Shown one piece after another: positions 33,001 to 42,758 of a stretch of 64,000 bases of DNA; the first letter of the stretch is position 1, and the number at the start of each line of letters is the position of its first letter. Position numbers and translations under genes: made by a program. The stretch spans positions 5,181,001 through 5,245,000 of the forward strand of contig CM074758.1 of assembly GCA_037355855.1 (NCBI GenBank). The letters are read 5' to 3'. The notes under the pieces are model-generated. The model did not search any database. It was not told where the DNA came from and saw only the letters and a program-made list of their open reading frames with translations. The DNA comes from Pseudo-nitzschia pungens (taxonomy: Eukaryota; Bacillariophyta; Bacillariophyceae; Bacillariales; Bacillariaceae).

Positions 33001-33565
33001 CAGTGTGTATGGTGAATGCAAAGAAGAACTGCCAACTGATGCACCAACACCACTTGGCAAACCTGTTGTCCTCAACCATTTCTATGATGCAAATCTCATG
33101 CATGATATTCTCTCTGGGAAAGCTGTCACTGGCATTCTGCATTTTGCAAACAAAACACCAATCATGTGGTTCTCCAAGAAACAATCCACTGTGGAAACTG
33201 CAACCTTCGGTGCTGAATTTGTTGCAGCAAGGACATGCATTGAACAGATTGTAGACTTGCGCCAATCATTTCGATACATGGGTATCCCTGTCAAAGACAC
33301 ATCATTTGGATGGGGAGATAATGAAAAGCAAGTACTCAGCGCTTCATTTCCTTATGCAAGACTTCACAAGAGACACAATATCCTCACATATCACTATGTT
33401 CGAGGCATGATTGCACGAGGCTTCATCAACCTGCAACACATTGTTGGTAAGGACAACTGTGCTGACATCCTCACCAAACATTGGAGTCACAATTCTGTCT
33501 ATTCCCTGATTAAACCCATCTTCAACTATGAAGGCAACACCGGTGATCTTTTCATTCAAGATTGA
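27029..33565 (+). CDS. gag-pol: Element G gag-pol polyprotein, 2178 aa
   Basis: From ATG 27029 to the TGA at 33563 with no stop or frameshift. Order: gag N-terminal domain (about residues 1-170), central gag (~210-480), then protease with MIDRGANGC (Asp715; Arg where Ser/Thr is usual). The integrase core follows, with Asp1061 (YCDTP), Asp1114 (LLCDSG) and Glu1149 (NKFERR), giving the D,D-35-E spacing but no HHCC zinc motif ahead of it. RT has GTDIGNAYLEA, ALYGLRSSGKCF and YVDD at 1811-1814. RNase H has Asp2020, Glu2063 and Asp2097. There is no obvious CCHC knuckle. Integrase before RT defines Ty1/copia. The protein would assemble particles, copy the RNA and integrate the DNA, and could also serve B, E and F. 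Confidence 0.95.
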   Translation: MPYQTRQRAPFPNTNEDTYRTFQSIQTAARTRFNTNTMSDDHASTNTNEANDASTDDSEFFPSFDPHVTHILRHFLNIHTEDGDIICDALRFAGCTTWSEFRFLSAELISCFQYQDNGRLVSISRSHAFRLNTLAAYMNHLTDTISPDAFLDFANYDSDAFIAFRRTHRPTLSSTAPTQTAPTHPMNVHDPNSRTQPTSSSRFVKPDEQLKYENWIKRSHDVTVFDVLKNDTRFETWLTGFRAQLAAYDFDVDQFLDPDWDTSTLDGYHHKLFQKQCTFFWVLILRVLKSDLSLSCVQTHTSTMDGRAAYFEYIKLRASTFTQEFDIAKQTQTLQSLTLASWKESTVKFLTHWFDQYDLLCKMTAPKSPMQYHMLRTLLLNACAYDAHLSDQFSKVPLPSTSDLSQGNDTVHILKLKTTLLAEATRLDSRATLTLPTSRSTIRANLHEAFSFLDASELTDDFLDDVQTYAAFRASQPRQPDPSTRLPDSFWKSLTPEGMTLWRKMNPVDKRKFIAVLNPTKFPDLHSFSTPTPKPVGRKAYATDLLTGPYTATASLPASTTFSDPSALDDIANDASDDVANDASDALVTQWIARQHGSTPTGSFQELSKRPATTRQSQSSKPSGHTQLPLASSMSPGHPARLLADNKPKPPTQLVARMADGSSSVVARFDDPIACQSVTHLLQQHTSPHNWSACQHHTYCCSQGHFFTPNLAMIDRGANGCIIGRDATLISVDVPKRFVHVTGINNHQMQNIPIATAGAYCHSNRGPVILIFHECAYTGKHDSIISSAQLEAHHLTVDDKSLKSGGKQIISTPDGFVFPLSIQHGLPYLRMRKFTPAEYASLPHVIMTSDQFWDPTLLDHEYLASDPSFVTLYPDTLTDLPHPDIDLQGNPRNLKHRHPDSSTQFHTTLLNSGSCVHFHEFVNVPDIDNDGPSVSASAAGSFWLHDADYFHSELLARCAFTALQSHLEPSADVVSSSDDTLHATNRPRISVATPHDFAALKPFFAWIPIDRIHATFQNSTQYSSMPNSPDGNLFKRYNAPQPAMNVRPFNDDVLSDAIYCDTPAIDGGSKMAQLFFGRLSHIIHVEPMKTTGEFLSCFQNFVRTWGRPLCLLCDSGKYQASNRVLDYLRLLWIRLWQSEPYYQHQNKFERRYQTFLRTVNRVMDRTGTPPHLWFHCMQYIAGLLNHISDPTLHDRQPIFVATGTLGDISAYTAFFWFEPVYFKVDDSPFGSPTERFGHFVGLADHVGNAMTFHIWVPDTNKIVPRSNVRTALDASTRNQRAGTFTDDAFLAWRQHLNSSHLPTASGATPSRTASDPPPVSPASSSVYRASDTYAQIDGKWQIVPLKHNYGELGDAPFRQLVYTKDKTGTPRLESDFGDPELAYLDTSVSPADPSLDYIPDTGPSKVVLLDHDGNPVCNQHGELQTIDAIPPDDLFGRSFLISNPDGTRTRTTVVSILDKLQTNPDLIKFQCNHDNDTVDDVIAYNDIMNHIHRDETQEDGPLWAFRRILGHQGPLTHRHPDYKGSLYNLWVEWENMERTFEPLNIMAADDPVTVAQYAKEHNLLQTRGWKRLRRIVKLAKRTKQLERLTKQAKLKSFNTSPKYQYGFQVPNNHEEAVQLDIKNGNTKWQDAIKLEMQQLHEYDTFIDNGLFEASNIPSGYQQIKVHMIFAVKHDGRHKARLVANGNLTDVPLDSVYAGVVSLRGLRMCLFAAELNSLDAWGTDIGNAYLEAFTSEKVCIKAGPEFGPLKGHMLLIHKALYGLRSSGKCFGDLLAACLIEQGFEQSKNEAEIFMRPGVNKHGEPVYEYVATYVDDLCVCMSEPNQFLEVLQAEPYNFKLKGSGPMQFHLGCGFTRDKHGILCMDPSKFISKLETSYQQMFGCAPKTRAQSPLEENDHPELDTSDFLDEENTKKYQSMIGSLQWLVTIGRFDIQTAVMTMSSFRAQPRQGHLERAKRIYGYVTKFKGFKIRFRTQAPELPVSAPDNKSHDWSLSVYGECKEELPTDAPTPLGKPVVLNHFYDANLMHDILSGKAVTGILHFANKTPIMWFSKKQSTVETATFGAEFVAARTCIEQIVDLRQSFRYMGIPVKDTSFGWGDNEKQVLSASFPYARLHKRHNILTYHYVRGMIARGFINLQHIVGKDNCADILTKHWSHNSVYSLIKPIFNYEGNTGDLFIQD

Positions 33566-33622
33566 TGACACCATCCCCTGTTGGCAGATTGAATATGGCA
33601 AAATCAAGGAACAGATGGGGAG

Positions 33623-34109
33623 TGTTAAATTGTAACCAAAATCGGTTTTCGTTTGACAAACCCTTAACCCTACATATATACATATGAACGCAGATCACAT
33701 CACACTGCGCGAAAAAGAAAATAAATAATTTTCTACTGGGTTTACAGTACAAGAAAACAAGCAGCAGCAGCAACCACTCAGTAGAATTAACAAGACAGCA
33801 ACGTCGAATTCCCGACAAGGTTGTTGTCCTCACATCTTTAGTTTAACTCTGATTTGAATACCTTGATACTTACATCCTGCTCCTCCAGCAGCCTCTGTAG
33901 AACTACAAGCCTAAGATCTAACTGACTGAGCCCAGAAGAGGTAGTTAGAATAGATCTGATCTTGCTCGATCGGCCGTAGTGGTGAATCTGAGACTATCGA
34001 TAGAACAGACCGGCACCTCAACCGGTTTGCGCGCCTTTGCTCTTGCTGTATATCTCCAAGCTTGCCCTGGGATCTATCAGCTTAAACCAGTTTCAGCTAC
34101 ATTTTAACA
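33623..34109 (+). repeat. Element G 3' LTR
   Basis: 487 bp. Mostly identical to the 5' LTR, but with GGGTTTACAG, CTTGCTCGATCGGCCG and CTTAAACCAG patches that match element A's LTR. Confidence 0.95.
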
Positions 34110-34114
34110 GATAC

Positions 34115-34690
34115 GCATCAAGCTCAGCTCAATAAGGTCGCACCTCAATACGATCGATTGCTCCAATCGCTAAGCCCACTACGTTCAAGCTGAATGGAAC
34201 CAAATGCTCTCATCGCTAAGCTCAATGCGTTCGAAGCTCAACACAATCGATTGATACGATTGATCCATACAATCGATTGCTAGTACGATAGCTCGATACG
34301 ATCCAGCTTGAAGGTCAATGAGATTCGAATGCTCCGATAACTCCTTGCGATCGATTGCTTGCTCACATGGGGCGTACATTGCTTCGATAACTCAACATGA
34401 TTGCAGCTCACTACGTTCGATTCATACGATCGATTGATACGATAGCTCAATACGATCGAACATCGATTGCAGCTCACTACGTTCGATTCATACGATCGAT
34501 TGATACGATAGCTCAATACGATCGAACATCAATCGATAGATCCATACGATCGATTGCTACGATAGCTCAACACAATACGCTCGATTGCTACAATACGATC
34601 CACTGCTACAATACGATCCAATGCTACGATCGATTCATACGATTGATTGATACGATCGACTGATACGATCACATGTTACAATACGCTTGG
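34115..34690. repeat. ATCGATCG-type minisatellite in element F
   Basis: Degenerate units such as TACGATCGATTGATACGATAG repeat over ~0.57 kb, including a near-exact local duplication around 34396-34530. It is the same family as 12335-14130 in element B, in mirrored orientation because B is on the minus strand. Confidence 0.9.
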
Positions 34691-34779
34691 TTGATCAAAA
34701 GATCAGACTCCTCTGATTGTGTGTCACAGTCACCATGTCCATGAATCCAAAGCATCATGCTCATCTTGCTCCTGCAATC

Positions 34780-35111
34780 ATGGATGGGGCGTATTAAATT
34801 GTAACCGTGACACCTTTCATACCTGGACCCAATCCAGTCCACAACATGGGGCGCAAACTCCAAGCTCTGTGAACTGTTATTGCCCAACAACATGGGGCGT
34901 AACTTAACGCTCCAACAACATGGGACGTAACTTAACGCTCCAACAACATGGGGCGTAACTTAACGCTCTGTGAAACTACTCATCCACATGGGGCGTATTC
35001 CCCTATACGCTATTACCCATCCTCTCATTTCATTCCTGTGTGTGTCACTGCTCCAACATGTCCATGAACACGGAGCAAGATTCTCTTGCTTCCCTGATCA
35101 TAGATGGGGCG
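34780..35111 (+). repeat. Reiterated polypurine-like ATGGGGCG motifs and vestigial LTR start in element F
   Basis: GATGGGGCG followed by TATTAAATTGTAACC (at 34799) mimics a polypurine tract plus LTR start but breaks off after about 50 bp. ACATGGGGCG or ACATGGGACG then recurs near 34845, 34888, 34919, 34948 and 34987, before the true tract that abuts the LTR at 35112. Confidence 0.85.
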
Positions 35112-35573
35112 TATTAAATTGTAACCGTGACACGATTCATTACATGCGCACGTCGTGCGCAACATGGTTTTCTACAGGGTTTTCCAGTACTGATTGTACA
35201 CTGACAGCAAACTTCCACGTACAATTTGTACATGAAAAACAAACAGCAAACACAACAAGACAGCAACGTCGATTCCTCGACAAGATTGCTGTCCTCACTT
35301 CTTTAGTTTAACTCTGATTTGAATACCTTGATACCTACATCCTGCTCCCTGAGCAACTCCCTGTAGAACTACAAGCCTAAGGTCTAACTGACTGTGCCAA
35401 GTGGTAGTTAGAATAGATCTGACCAATTGTCTTCCCCTTTGGTCGTAGTGGTGAATCCGAGACTATCGACAGAACAGACCGGCACCTCAACCGGTTTGAT
35501 TGCTCCTGCTGTATATCTCCAAGCTTGCCTTAGGACCTATCAGCTTAAACCCTGTTTCAGCTACATTTTAACA
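35112..35573 (+). repeat. Element F 3' LTR (TA...CA ends)
   Basis: 462 bp, starting TATTAAATTGTAACCGTG right after GATGGGGCG and ending CATTTTAACA, followed by the duplication ATTGT. About three differences from the 5' LTR. Confidence 0.95.
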
Positions 35574-38500
35574 ATTGTTATTGCTGATACGGAGCTTTTG
35601 GAACCACAAAACAGTGTTTCAGAATTACAACGGTGTTCCCCAGCTACAACGTCTCCAACGGTGTTTCGAACGCCAACGGTGTTTCGAACGACAACGGTGT
35701 TTCGAACGACAACGGTGTTTCGAACGACAACGGTGTTACGAACGACAACAATACAACAACACACAGCAATACATAACCTCCGAATACAGCTGTATCCACG
35801 ACTGTATCCCCAGGCACATTTATCACTGTTCCCCTGCTTAGATACAAGATACAACACATCTTCCCTTGTATCTTATTTTATCTCTCGGATCCCCGCTCGC
35901 TCGACCCTCTCTTTTATTTCGGATCTCCGCACTCGTCTATGCCATACCGAACCCGACAATGAGCTCCTTTCCCTGCCACCAACGAAGACACCTACCGTAC
36001 CTTCCAATCCATTGAAACTGCGGCACAATCCAGATTCCACCCCAGCACGATGTCCGACGACCATATGAGCACCCACACTGACCCCAGTGATTCTCCCACA
36101 GATGACGACGGTGGAGATTTCTTCCCATCATTCGACCCCCATGTAACTGGTATTCTTCGTGACTTCCTTCGCCTCCAGACCGAAGACGGTGACATCATAT
36201 GCGATGCCCTTCGTTACGCTGGATATACCACCTGGTATGATTTTTCTCTCCTCAACAACGACGTCATCTCACGTCTCGAATTTGAAGACCATGGCAAACG
36301 CATTCCTATCTCACCGAGTCATACCTTCCGCCTCACTACCCTTGCTGCCTACATGGCTCATCTTGACAATACCATCGGACCTGACGCATCTGCAGATTTC
36401 AACCACTATGATCCCACCGCCTTTCGTAAATTCCGCAAAACCTACCGATCCCCGATGACATCCCCCGTATCTCCTCCTCCAGCATCCACACGTAATCCAG
36501 CACCCCCCCGTACTCCCAACACCCACCTTACCAAAACCGATGAACAGGTGAAATACGAGAACTGGATTAAACGCTCCCACGATGCCACTGTCTTCGATGT
36601 CCTCAAAAATGACACCCGCTTTGAAACCTGGCTCACTGGTTTTCGCGCACAGCTTGCTGCATATGACTTTGATGTTGAACAATTCCTTGATCCTGAATGG
36701 GACAGCTCCACTCTGCACGGTTACGAACGGAAACTCTTCCAGAAGCAATGCACTTTCTTTTGGGTACTTGTCCTTCGCGTCCTCAAATCTGACCTCTCTC
36801 TCTCCTGCGTTCAAACCCATACCCCAACCATGGATGGACGAGCTGCATATTTTGAGTACCTCACACTCCGTGCCTCCACCTTCACCCGAGAGTTTGATAT
36901 TGCTAAACAGACACAAACCCTTCAATCCCTAAACCTAGCATCTTGGAAAGATTCCACTGTCAAATTCCTCACACACTGGTTTGACCAATATGACCTCCTG
37001 TGCAAAATGACAGCCCCCAAGTCACCCATGCAATATCACATGCTCCGGACCCTACTTCTCAATGCATGTGCCCACGATGCTCATCTCTGTGATCAGTTTT
37101 CCAAAGTCCCTCTTCCGTCATCCACTGAACTTTCCCAGCCTAATGACACTGTGCACGTCCTCAAGCTCAAAACCACACTCCTCGCTGAAGCCACCCGACT
37201 TGACTCCCGTGCCACCCTCACTCTGCCCACCTCCCGACGTAACATCCGGGCCAACCTTCATGATGCCTTCTCATTCCTTGACGCTTCTGATCTCACTGAT
37301 GACTTCATGGATGATGTCCAAACCTATGCCGCCTTCCGTGCTGCGCAACCACGGTCCCGGCCCCCCGCTGACCCCAGCACACGCCTTCCTGAATCCTTCT
37401 GGAAAAGTCTCACACCTGATGGCATGACACTTTGGCGCAAAATGAATCCTGTTGATAAACGCAAATTCATTGCTGTTTTCAACCCTACCAAATTCCCTGA
37501 CCTCCATTCCTTTTCCACCAACACTCCTAAACCTGTTGGCCGCAAAGCCTATGCTCACTCCACCAACGATTTCCCAAGTGGTCCATACACTGCCCCCCCA
37601 TTCTTTCCAGCTCCTCCCCCCATTACAGCTACCTCTACTGACACCTCCACTGACCTTCACACCGATGCCTCTGATGCACTGGTCACTCAATGGATTGCCA
37701 GTCAACATGGCTCCGCCCCCACCGGCTCCTCAACCAAACCTTCCACTCGACGAGCCGTCGGCAAACCCACTGGCCAATCCCATCTTCCCCTTGCCTCTTC
37801 CATGTCCCCTGGACACCCTGCACGCCTCCTTGCTGACAACAAGCCCACACCTCCAACTCAACTTGTTGCTCGCATGGCTGATGGTTCCAGTTCGGTTGTT
37901 GCCCGTTTTGATGACCCTGTTGCTTGTCAATCTGTTACACATCTCCTCCAACAGCACACCAGCCCACACAACTGGTCCGCCTGCCAACACCACACCTACC
38001 GCTGCAGCCAGGGTCGGTTTTCCTCTCCACACCTCGCCATGATTGACCGTGGAGCCAATGGGTGCATCATTGGTCGTGATGCTTCCCTCATTTCTGTTGA
38101 CATTCCCAAACGGTTTGTACATGTCACCGGCATCAACAACCACCAAATGCAAAACATCCCGATTGCCACTGCTGGTGCTTATTGTCACTCTAACCGTGGC
38201 CCTGTCATTCTCATTTTTCATGAATGTGCCTACACTGGAAAGCATGATTCTATCATCTCCTCCGCCCAATTAGAGGCTCATCACCTCACCGTTGATGACA
38301 AATCCATTAAATCCGGTGGCAAACAAATTATCTCCACTCCTGATGGTTTTGTTTTTCCACTCTCTATCAAGCATGGTCTTCCCTATCTACACATGCGTAA
38401 ATTTACTCCCGCAGAATATGATTCCCTTCCTCATGTCATCATGACGTCCGACAAATTCTGGGACCCCACCCTCCTTGATCAAGACTACCTTGCCAGTGAT

Positions 38501-41500
38501 CCCTCGTTTCTGGCCTTATACCCAGATAACACCATCACTGACCTTCCTCACCCCGACTTTGACCTCCAAGGCAAACCCCGCAATCTCAAACCCCAGCAAC
38601 CTGATCCTTCCACTGCGTATCACACGACTCTTCTTGACTCCGGTTCCAGCATTCACTTCCACGAGTTTGTCCCTGTCCCGCATATTGACAATGATGGTCC
38701 TTCCGTCTCTGCCAATGCTGCCGGTTGTTTTTGGCTCCACGATGCTGACTATTTCCACAGTGAGCTCCTCGCCCGCTGTGCCTTCACTGCCTTCCAATCT
38801 CAACACACACCCTCCTCTGATGATGACACCTCTTCTGGTGATACCAAACTTCATGCCACCAATACGCCTCGCACTTCTGTTGCCACCCCCCATGACTTTG
38901 CCGCCCTTAAACCATTCTTCGCCTGGATCCCCATTGACCACATTCATGCCACCTTTCAAAACTCAACTCAATATGGTTCCATGCCCTCCAGCCCTGATGG
39001 CAACCTCTTCAAGCGGTACAAAGCACCTCAACCTGCCATGAATGTGCGCCCCTTCAATGATGATGTCCTCTCTGATGCCATTTATTGTGACACCCCTTCC
39101 ATCGATGGTGGCTCCAAAATGGCCCAACTCTTCTTTGGACGGCTCTCTCACATCATCCACGTTGAGCCCATGAAAACCACCGGTGACTTTCTCTCCTGTT
39201 TTCAGAATTTTGTCCGCACCTGGGGACGCCCCCTTCGCCTGCTTTGTGATTCTGGCAAATATCAGGCAAGCAATCGTGTCCTCGACTATCTCCGCCTCTT
39301 ATGGATTCGGCTCTGGCAATCTGAACCCTATTACCAACACCAGAACAAGTTTGAACGTCGTTATCAGACCTTTCTTCGCACTGTCAATCGTGTCATGGAT
39401 CGCACTGGCACTCCCCCTCACCTGTGGTTCCACTGCATGCAGTATGTTGCTGGTTTGCTCAACCATATCTCTGACCCGACCCTTCATGATCGTCAACCCA
39501 TCTTTGTTGCCACTGGCACCCTCGGTGACATCTCTGCTTACACCTCATTCTTTTGGTTTGAACCTGTCTATTTCAAAGTGGATGACTCACCTTTTGGGTC
39601 ACCCACTGAGCGCCTCGGACACTTTGTCGGTTTGGCACAACACGTTGGTCATGCCATGACCTTCCATATTTGGGTACCTGACACCAACAAGATTATTCCT
39701 CGCAGTAATGTCCGCACCGCTTTAGATGCTTCCACCCGCAATCAACGTGCTGGCTGCTTCACTGATGACGCATTCCTTGAATGGCGCCAACACCTCACCT
39801 CCTCCGACACGCCCACTGCATCTGGTGACAACCCTTCGCGGCTGACATCTGCACCTCCTCCGGATCCGGCTGTTGCCTCCACTTTTCCCCGTGCCTCTCA
39901 AACCTATGCCAAGGTTGATGGTGAATGGCGGCTTGTTCCACTCAAGCACAACTATGGGGAGATGGGTGATGAACCCTTTCCTCAGGTGGTCTACTCTAAA
40001 GACAAGACTGGTACTCCACTTCTTGAATCTGACTTTGGTGATCCTGAACTTGCATATCTTGACACAAGCAGTTCCCCGTCTGATCCAAGTCTTGACTACA
40101 TTCCTGACACTGGTCCATCCAAGGTAGTTCTACTTGACCATGATGGCAACCCTGTATGTAACCCACATGGAGAGCTTCAAACCATTGATGCCATTCCCCC
40201 TGACGATCTGATTGGCCGCTCTTTCCTAATTTCCAACCCTGATGGTACACGAACGCGAACCACTGTTGTCAGTATTCTTGACAAGCTCCAACAACATCCT
40301 GACCTCATCAAGTTTCAATGCAAACATGATAATGACACTGTTGATGACGTCATTGCATACAATGATATCATGAACTACATTCATCGTGATGAAACCCAAG
40401 AGGATGGTCCCTTATGGTCTTTCAGACGCATCCTTGGACACCAAGGTCCACTGACTCATAGACATCCAGACTACAAAGGCAGTCTGTACAATTTATGGGT
40501 TGAATGGGAAAATATGGAACGTACTTTTGAACCACTCAACATAATGGCAGCTGATGACCCAGTCACTGTGGCACAATATGGCAAGGAACACAACCTGTTA
40601 CAAACAAGGGGTTGGAAGCGCCTCCGTCGCATTGTCAAACTTGCCAAACGTACCAAACAATTGGAGCGCCTCACCAAACAAGCCAAGCTACGATCCTTTA
40701 ACACTAGTCCCAAATACCAGTATGGTTTTCAAGTTCCCAACAATCATGACGAAGCTGTCCAACTGGACATTCAAAATGGCAACACCAAGTGGCAGGATGC
40801 CATCAAGCTGGAAATGCAACAACTCCATGACTATGAAACCTTCATTGACAATGGACTCTTTGACGTATCCAAAATTCCTTCTGGATACCAACAGATCAAG
40901 GTCCACATGATCTTTGCAGTCAAGCATGATGGACGCCACAAAGCCCGACTTGTAGCCAATGGGAACCTCACTGATGTCCCACTTGACAGCGTGTATGCTG
41001 GCGTGGTGTCCCTTAGAGGTCTTCGCATGTGCCTGTTTGCAGCTGAACTCAACTCACTTGAAGCATGGGGCACTGACATTGGCAATGCCTATTTAGAAGC
41101 TCTCACTTCTGAAAAGGTCTGCATCAAAGCTGGTCCTGAATTTGGCCCACTCAAAGGTCATATGCTGCTTATCTACAAAGCTCTTTACGGCTTGCGCTCA
41201 TCTGGAAAATGTTTTGGTGACCTTCTGGCTGCATGCCTCATTGAACAAGGTTTTGAACGGTCCAAGAATGAAGCTGAGATCTTCATGCGCCCTGGCGTTA
41301 ACAAACATGGGGAGCCTGTTTATGAATATGTTGCCACCTATGTTGATGATCTCTGTGTGTGCATGTCAGACCCAAATCAATTCCTTGAAGTTCTCCAAGC
41401 TGAACCTTACAACTTCAAACTCAAAGGTTCAGGCCCTATGCAATTTCATCTTGGGTGTGGTTTCACAAGGGACAAACATGGGATCCTTTGTATGGATCCA

Positions 41501-41956
41501 TCCAAGTTCATTTCCAAACTGGAAACCTCTTATCAACAGATGTTTGGTTGCACACCCAAAACCAGAGCACAATCTCCACTTGAAGAAAACGATCATCCTG
41601 AACTTGACACATCTGACTTCCTTGATGAAGAAGATACCAAGAAATACCAAAGTATGATTGGCTCCCTTCAATGGCTTGTCACCATTGGGCGCTTTGATAT
41701 CCAAACAGCTGTAATGACTCTGTCCAGCTTCAGAGCTCAACCAAGAAAAGGTCACCTTGAAAGAGCCAAACGCATTTATGGTTATGTCTCCAAGTTCAAA
41801 GGATTCAAGATTCGCTTTCGCACTCAAGCACCAGAACTCCCAGTCTCTGCACCTGGCACAAAGTCTCACGATTGGTCACTCAGTGTGTATGGTGAATGCA
41901 ATGAAGAACTGCCAGATGATGCTCCTACACCTCTAGGCAAACCTGTTGTACTCAAC

Positions 41957-42382
41957 TGTTAAAATGTAGCTGAACTTAGCTCAGGGAATAAGGAGTAAGC
42001 TTGGAGATATTGCTGGTTGTAATGGCAAGGGCATGCAAACCGGTTGAGGTGCCGGTCTGTTCTGTCGATAGTCTCGGATTCACCACTACGACCAAAGGGG
42101 AAGACAGTTGGCCGGATCTATTCTAACTACCACTTGGCACAGTCAGTTAGATCCTAGATTTGTAGTTCTACAGGGAGTTGCTCAGGGAGCAGGATGTAGG
42201 TATCAAGGTATTCAAATCAGAGTTAAACTAAAGAAGTGATGACAGCAATCTTGTCGGGGAATCGATGTTGCTGTCTTGTTGTGTTTGCTGCTTGTTTATA
42301 AGCAGTACTGGAAACCCTGTAGAAAACTATTTTGCGCATGGTGCGCATATGGAGTGGATCGTGTCACGGTTACAATTTAATA
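41957..42382 (-). repeat. Element E 3' LTR
   Basis: 426 bp, the shortest LTR of the set. The polypurine tract GATGGGGCG abuts it on the minus strand. Confidence 0.95.
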
Positions 42383-42758
42383 CGCCCCATCTATGATCAG
42401 GGAAGCAAGAGAATCTTTCTTCGTTGTCATGGACATGTTGGAGCTGTGACACAGACGGAAATAAATGAAAGCAAGTATGGGCAATAGCGCATAGGTTGCG
42501 CCCCACGTTGAGTAAAGGGATGGGCAATAGCGCAGGTGAGATGCGCCCCATGTGGATGAGTGATGGCACAGAGCCTGAAGATGCGCCCTGTTGTTGGGCG
42601 ATATCAGCTGGAAGATGCGCCCCATGTTTGGTGTGGGATCTGTATGAGCGGATGTTGTTGGGACTCTGCATATTGCCAATGGCATCTCTGAAGAGAACGC
42701 CCCAGATGACGAAAGGGAATGAGGCAGAGGACAAGAAGGAGACAGAAATGGAAGCATG

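Larger units (their letters stand above)
25754..34109 (+). mobile_element. Element G: full-length copia-type LTR retrotransposon with uninterrupted gag-pol
   Basis: The LTRs, 25754-26239 (486 bp) and 33623-34109 (487 bp), have TG...CA ends and the duplication GATAC (25749-25753 and 34110-34114), placing G inside F. The primer site starts at 26240 and the polypurine tract CAGATGGGGAG ends at 33622. Gag and pol form a single frame, 27029-33565. It is the only copy here that looks potentially autonomous. Its LTRs differ in patches and not evenly, see findings. Confidence 0.97.
23539..35573 (+). mobile_element. Element F: non-autonomous copia-type LTR element (3.7 kb own sequence) hosting element G
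   Basis: The LTRs, 23539-24000 and 35112-35573 (462 bp, about three differences seen), are flanked by the duplication ATTGT (23534-23538 and 35574-35578), placing F in D's leader. The element begins TATTAAATTG and ends TTTTAACA, so its ends are TA...CA and not the usual TG...CA. The interior has the primer site, leader, a 354-aa gag-like ORF, a minisatellite, repeated polypurine-like motifs, and no pol. Element G sits just after the ORF (TSD GATAC). Confidence 0.95.

Noticed and set aside
27247..33254. Numerous 60-226 codon frames on both strands within gag-pol
   Set aside because: They are shadows of the 2178-codon frame, with the same positions repeated in A and D.
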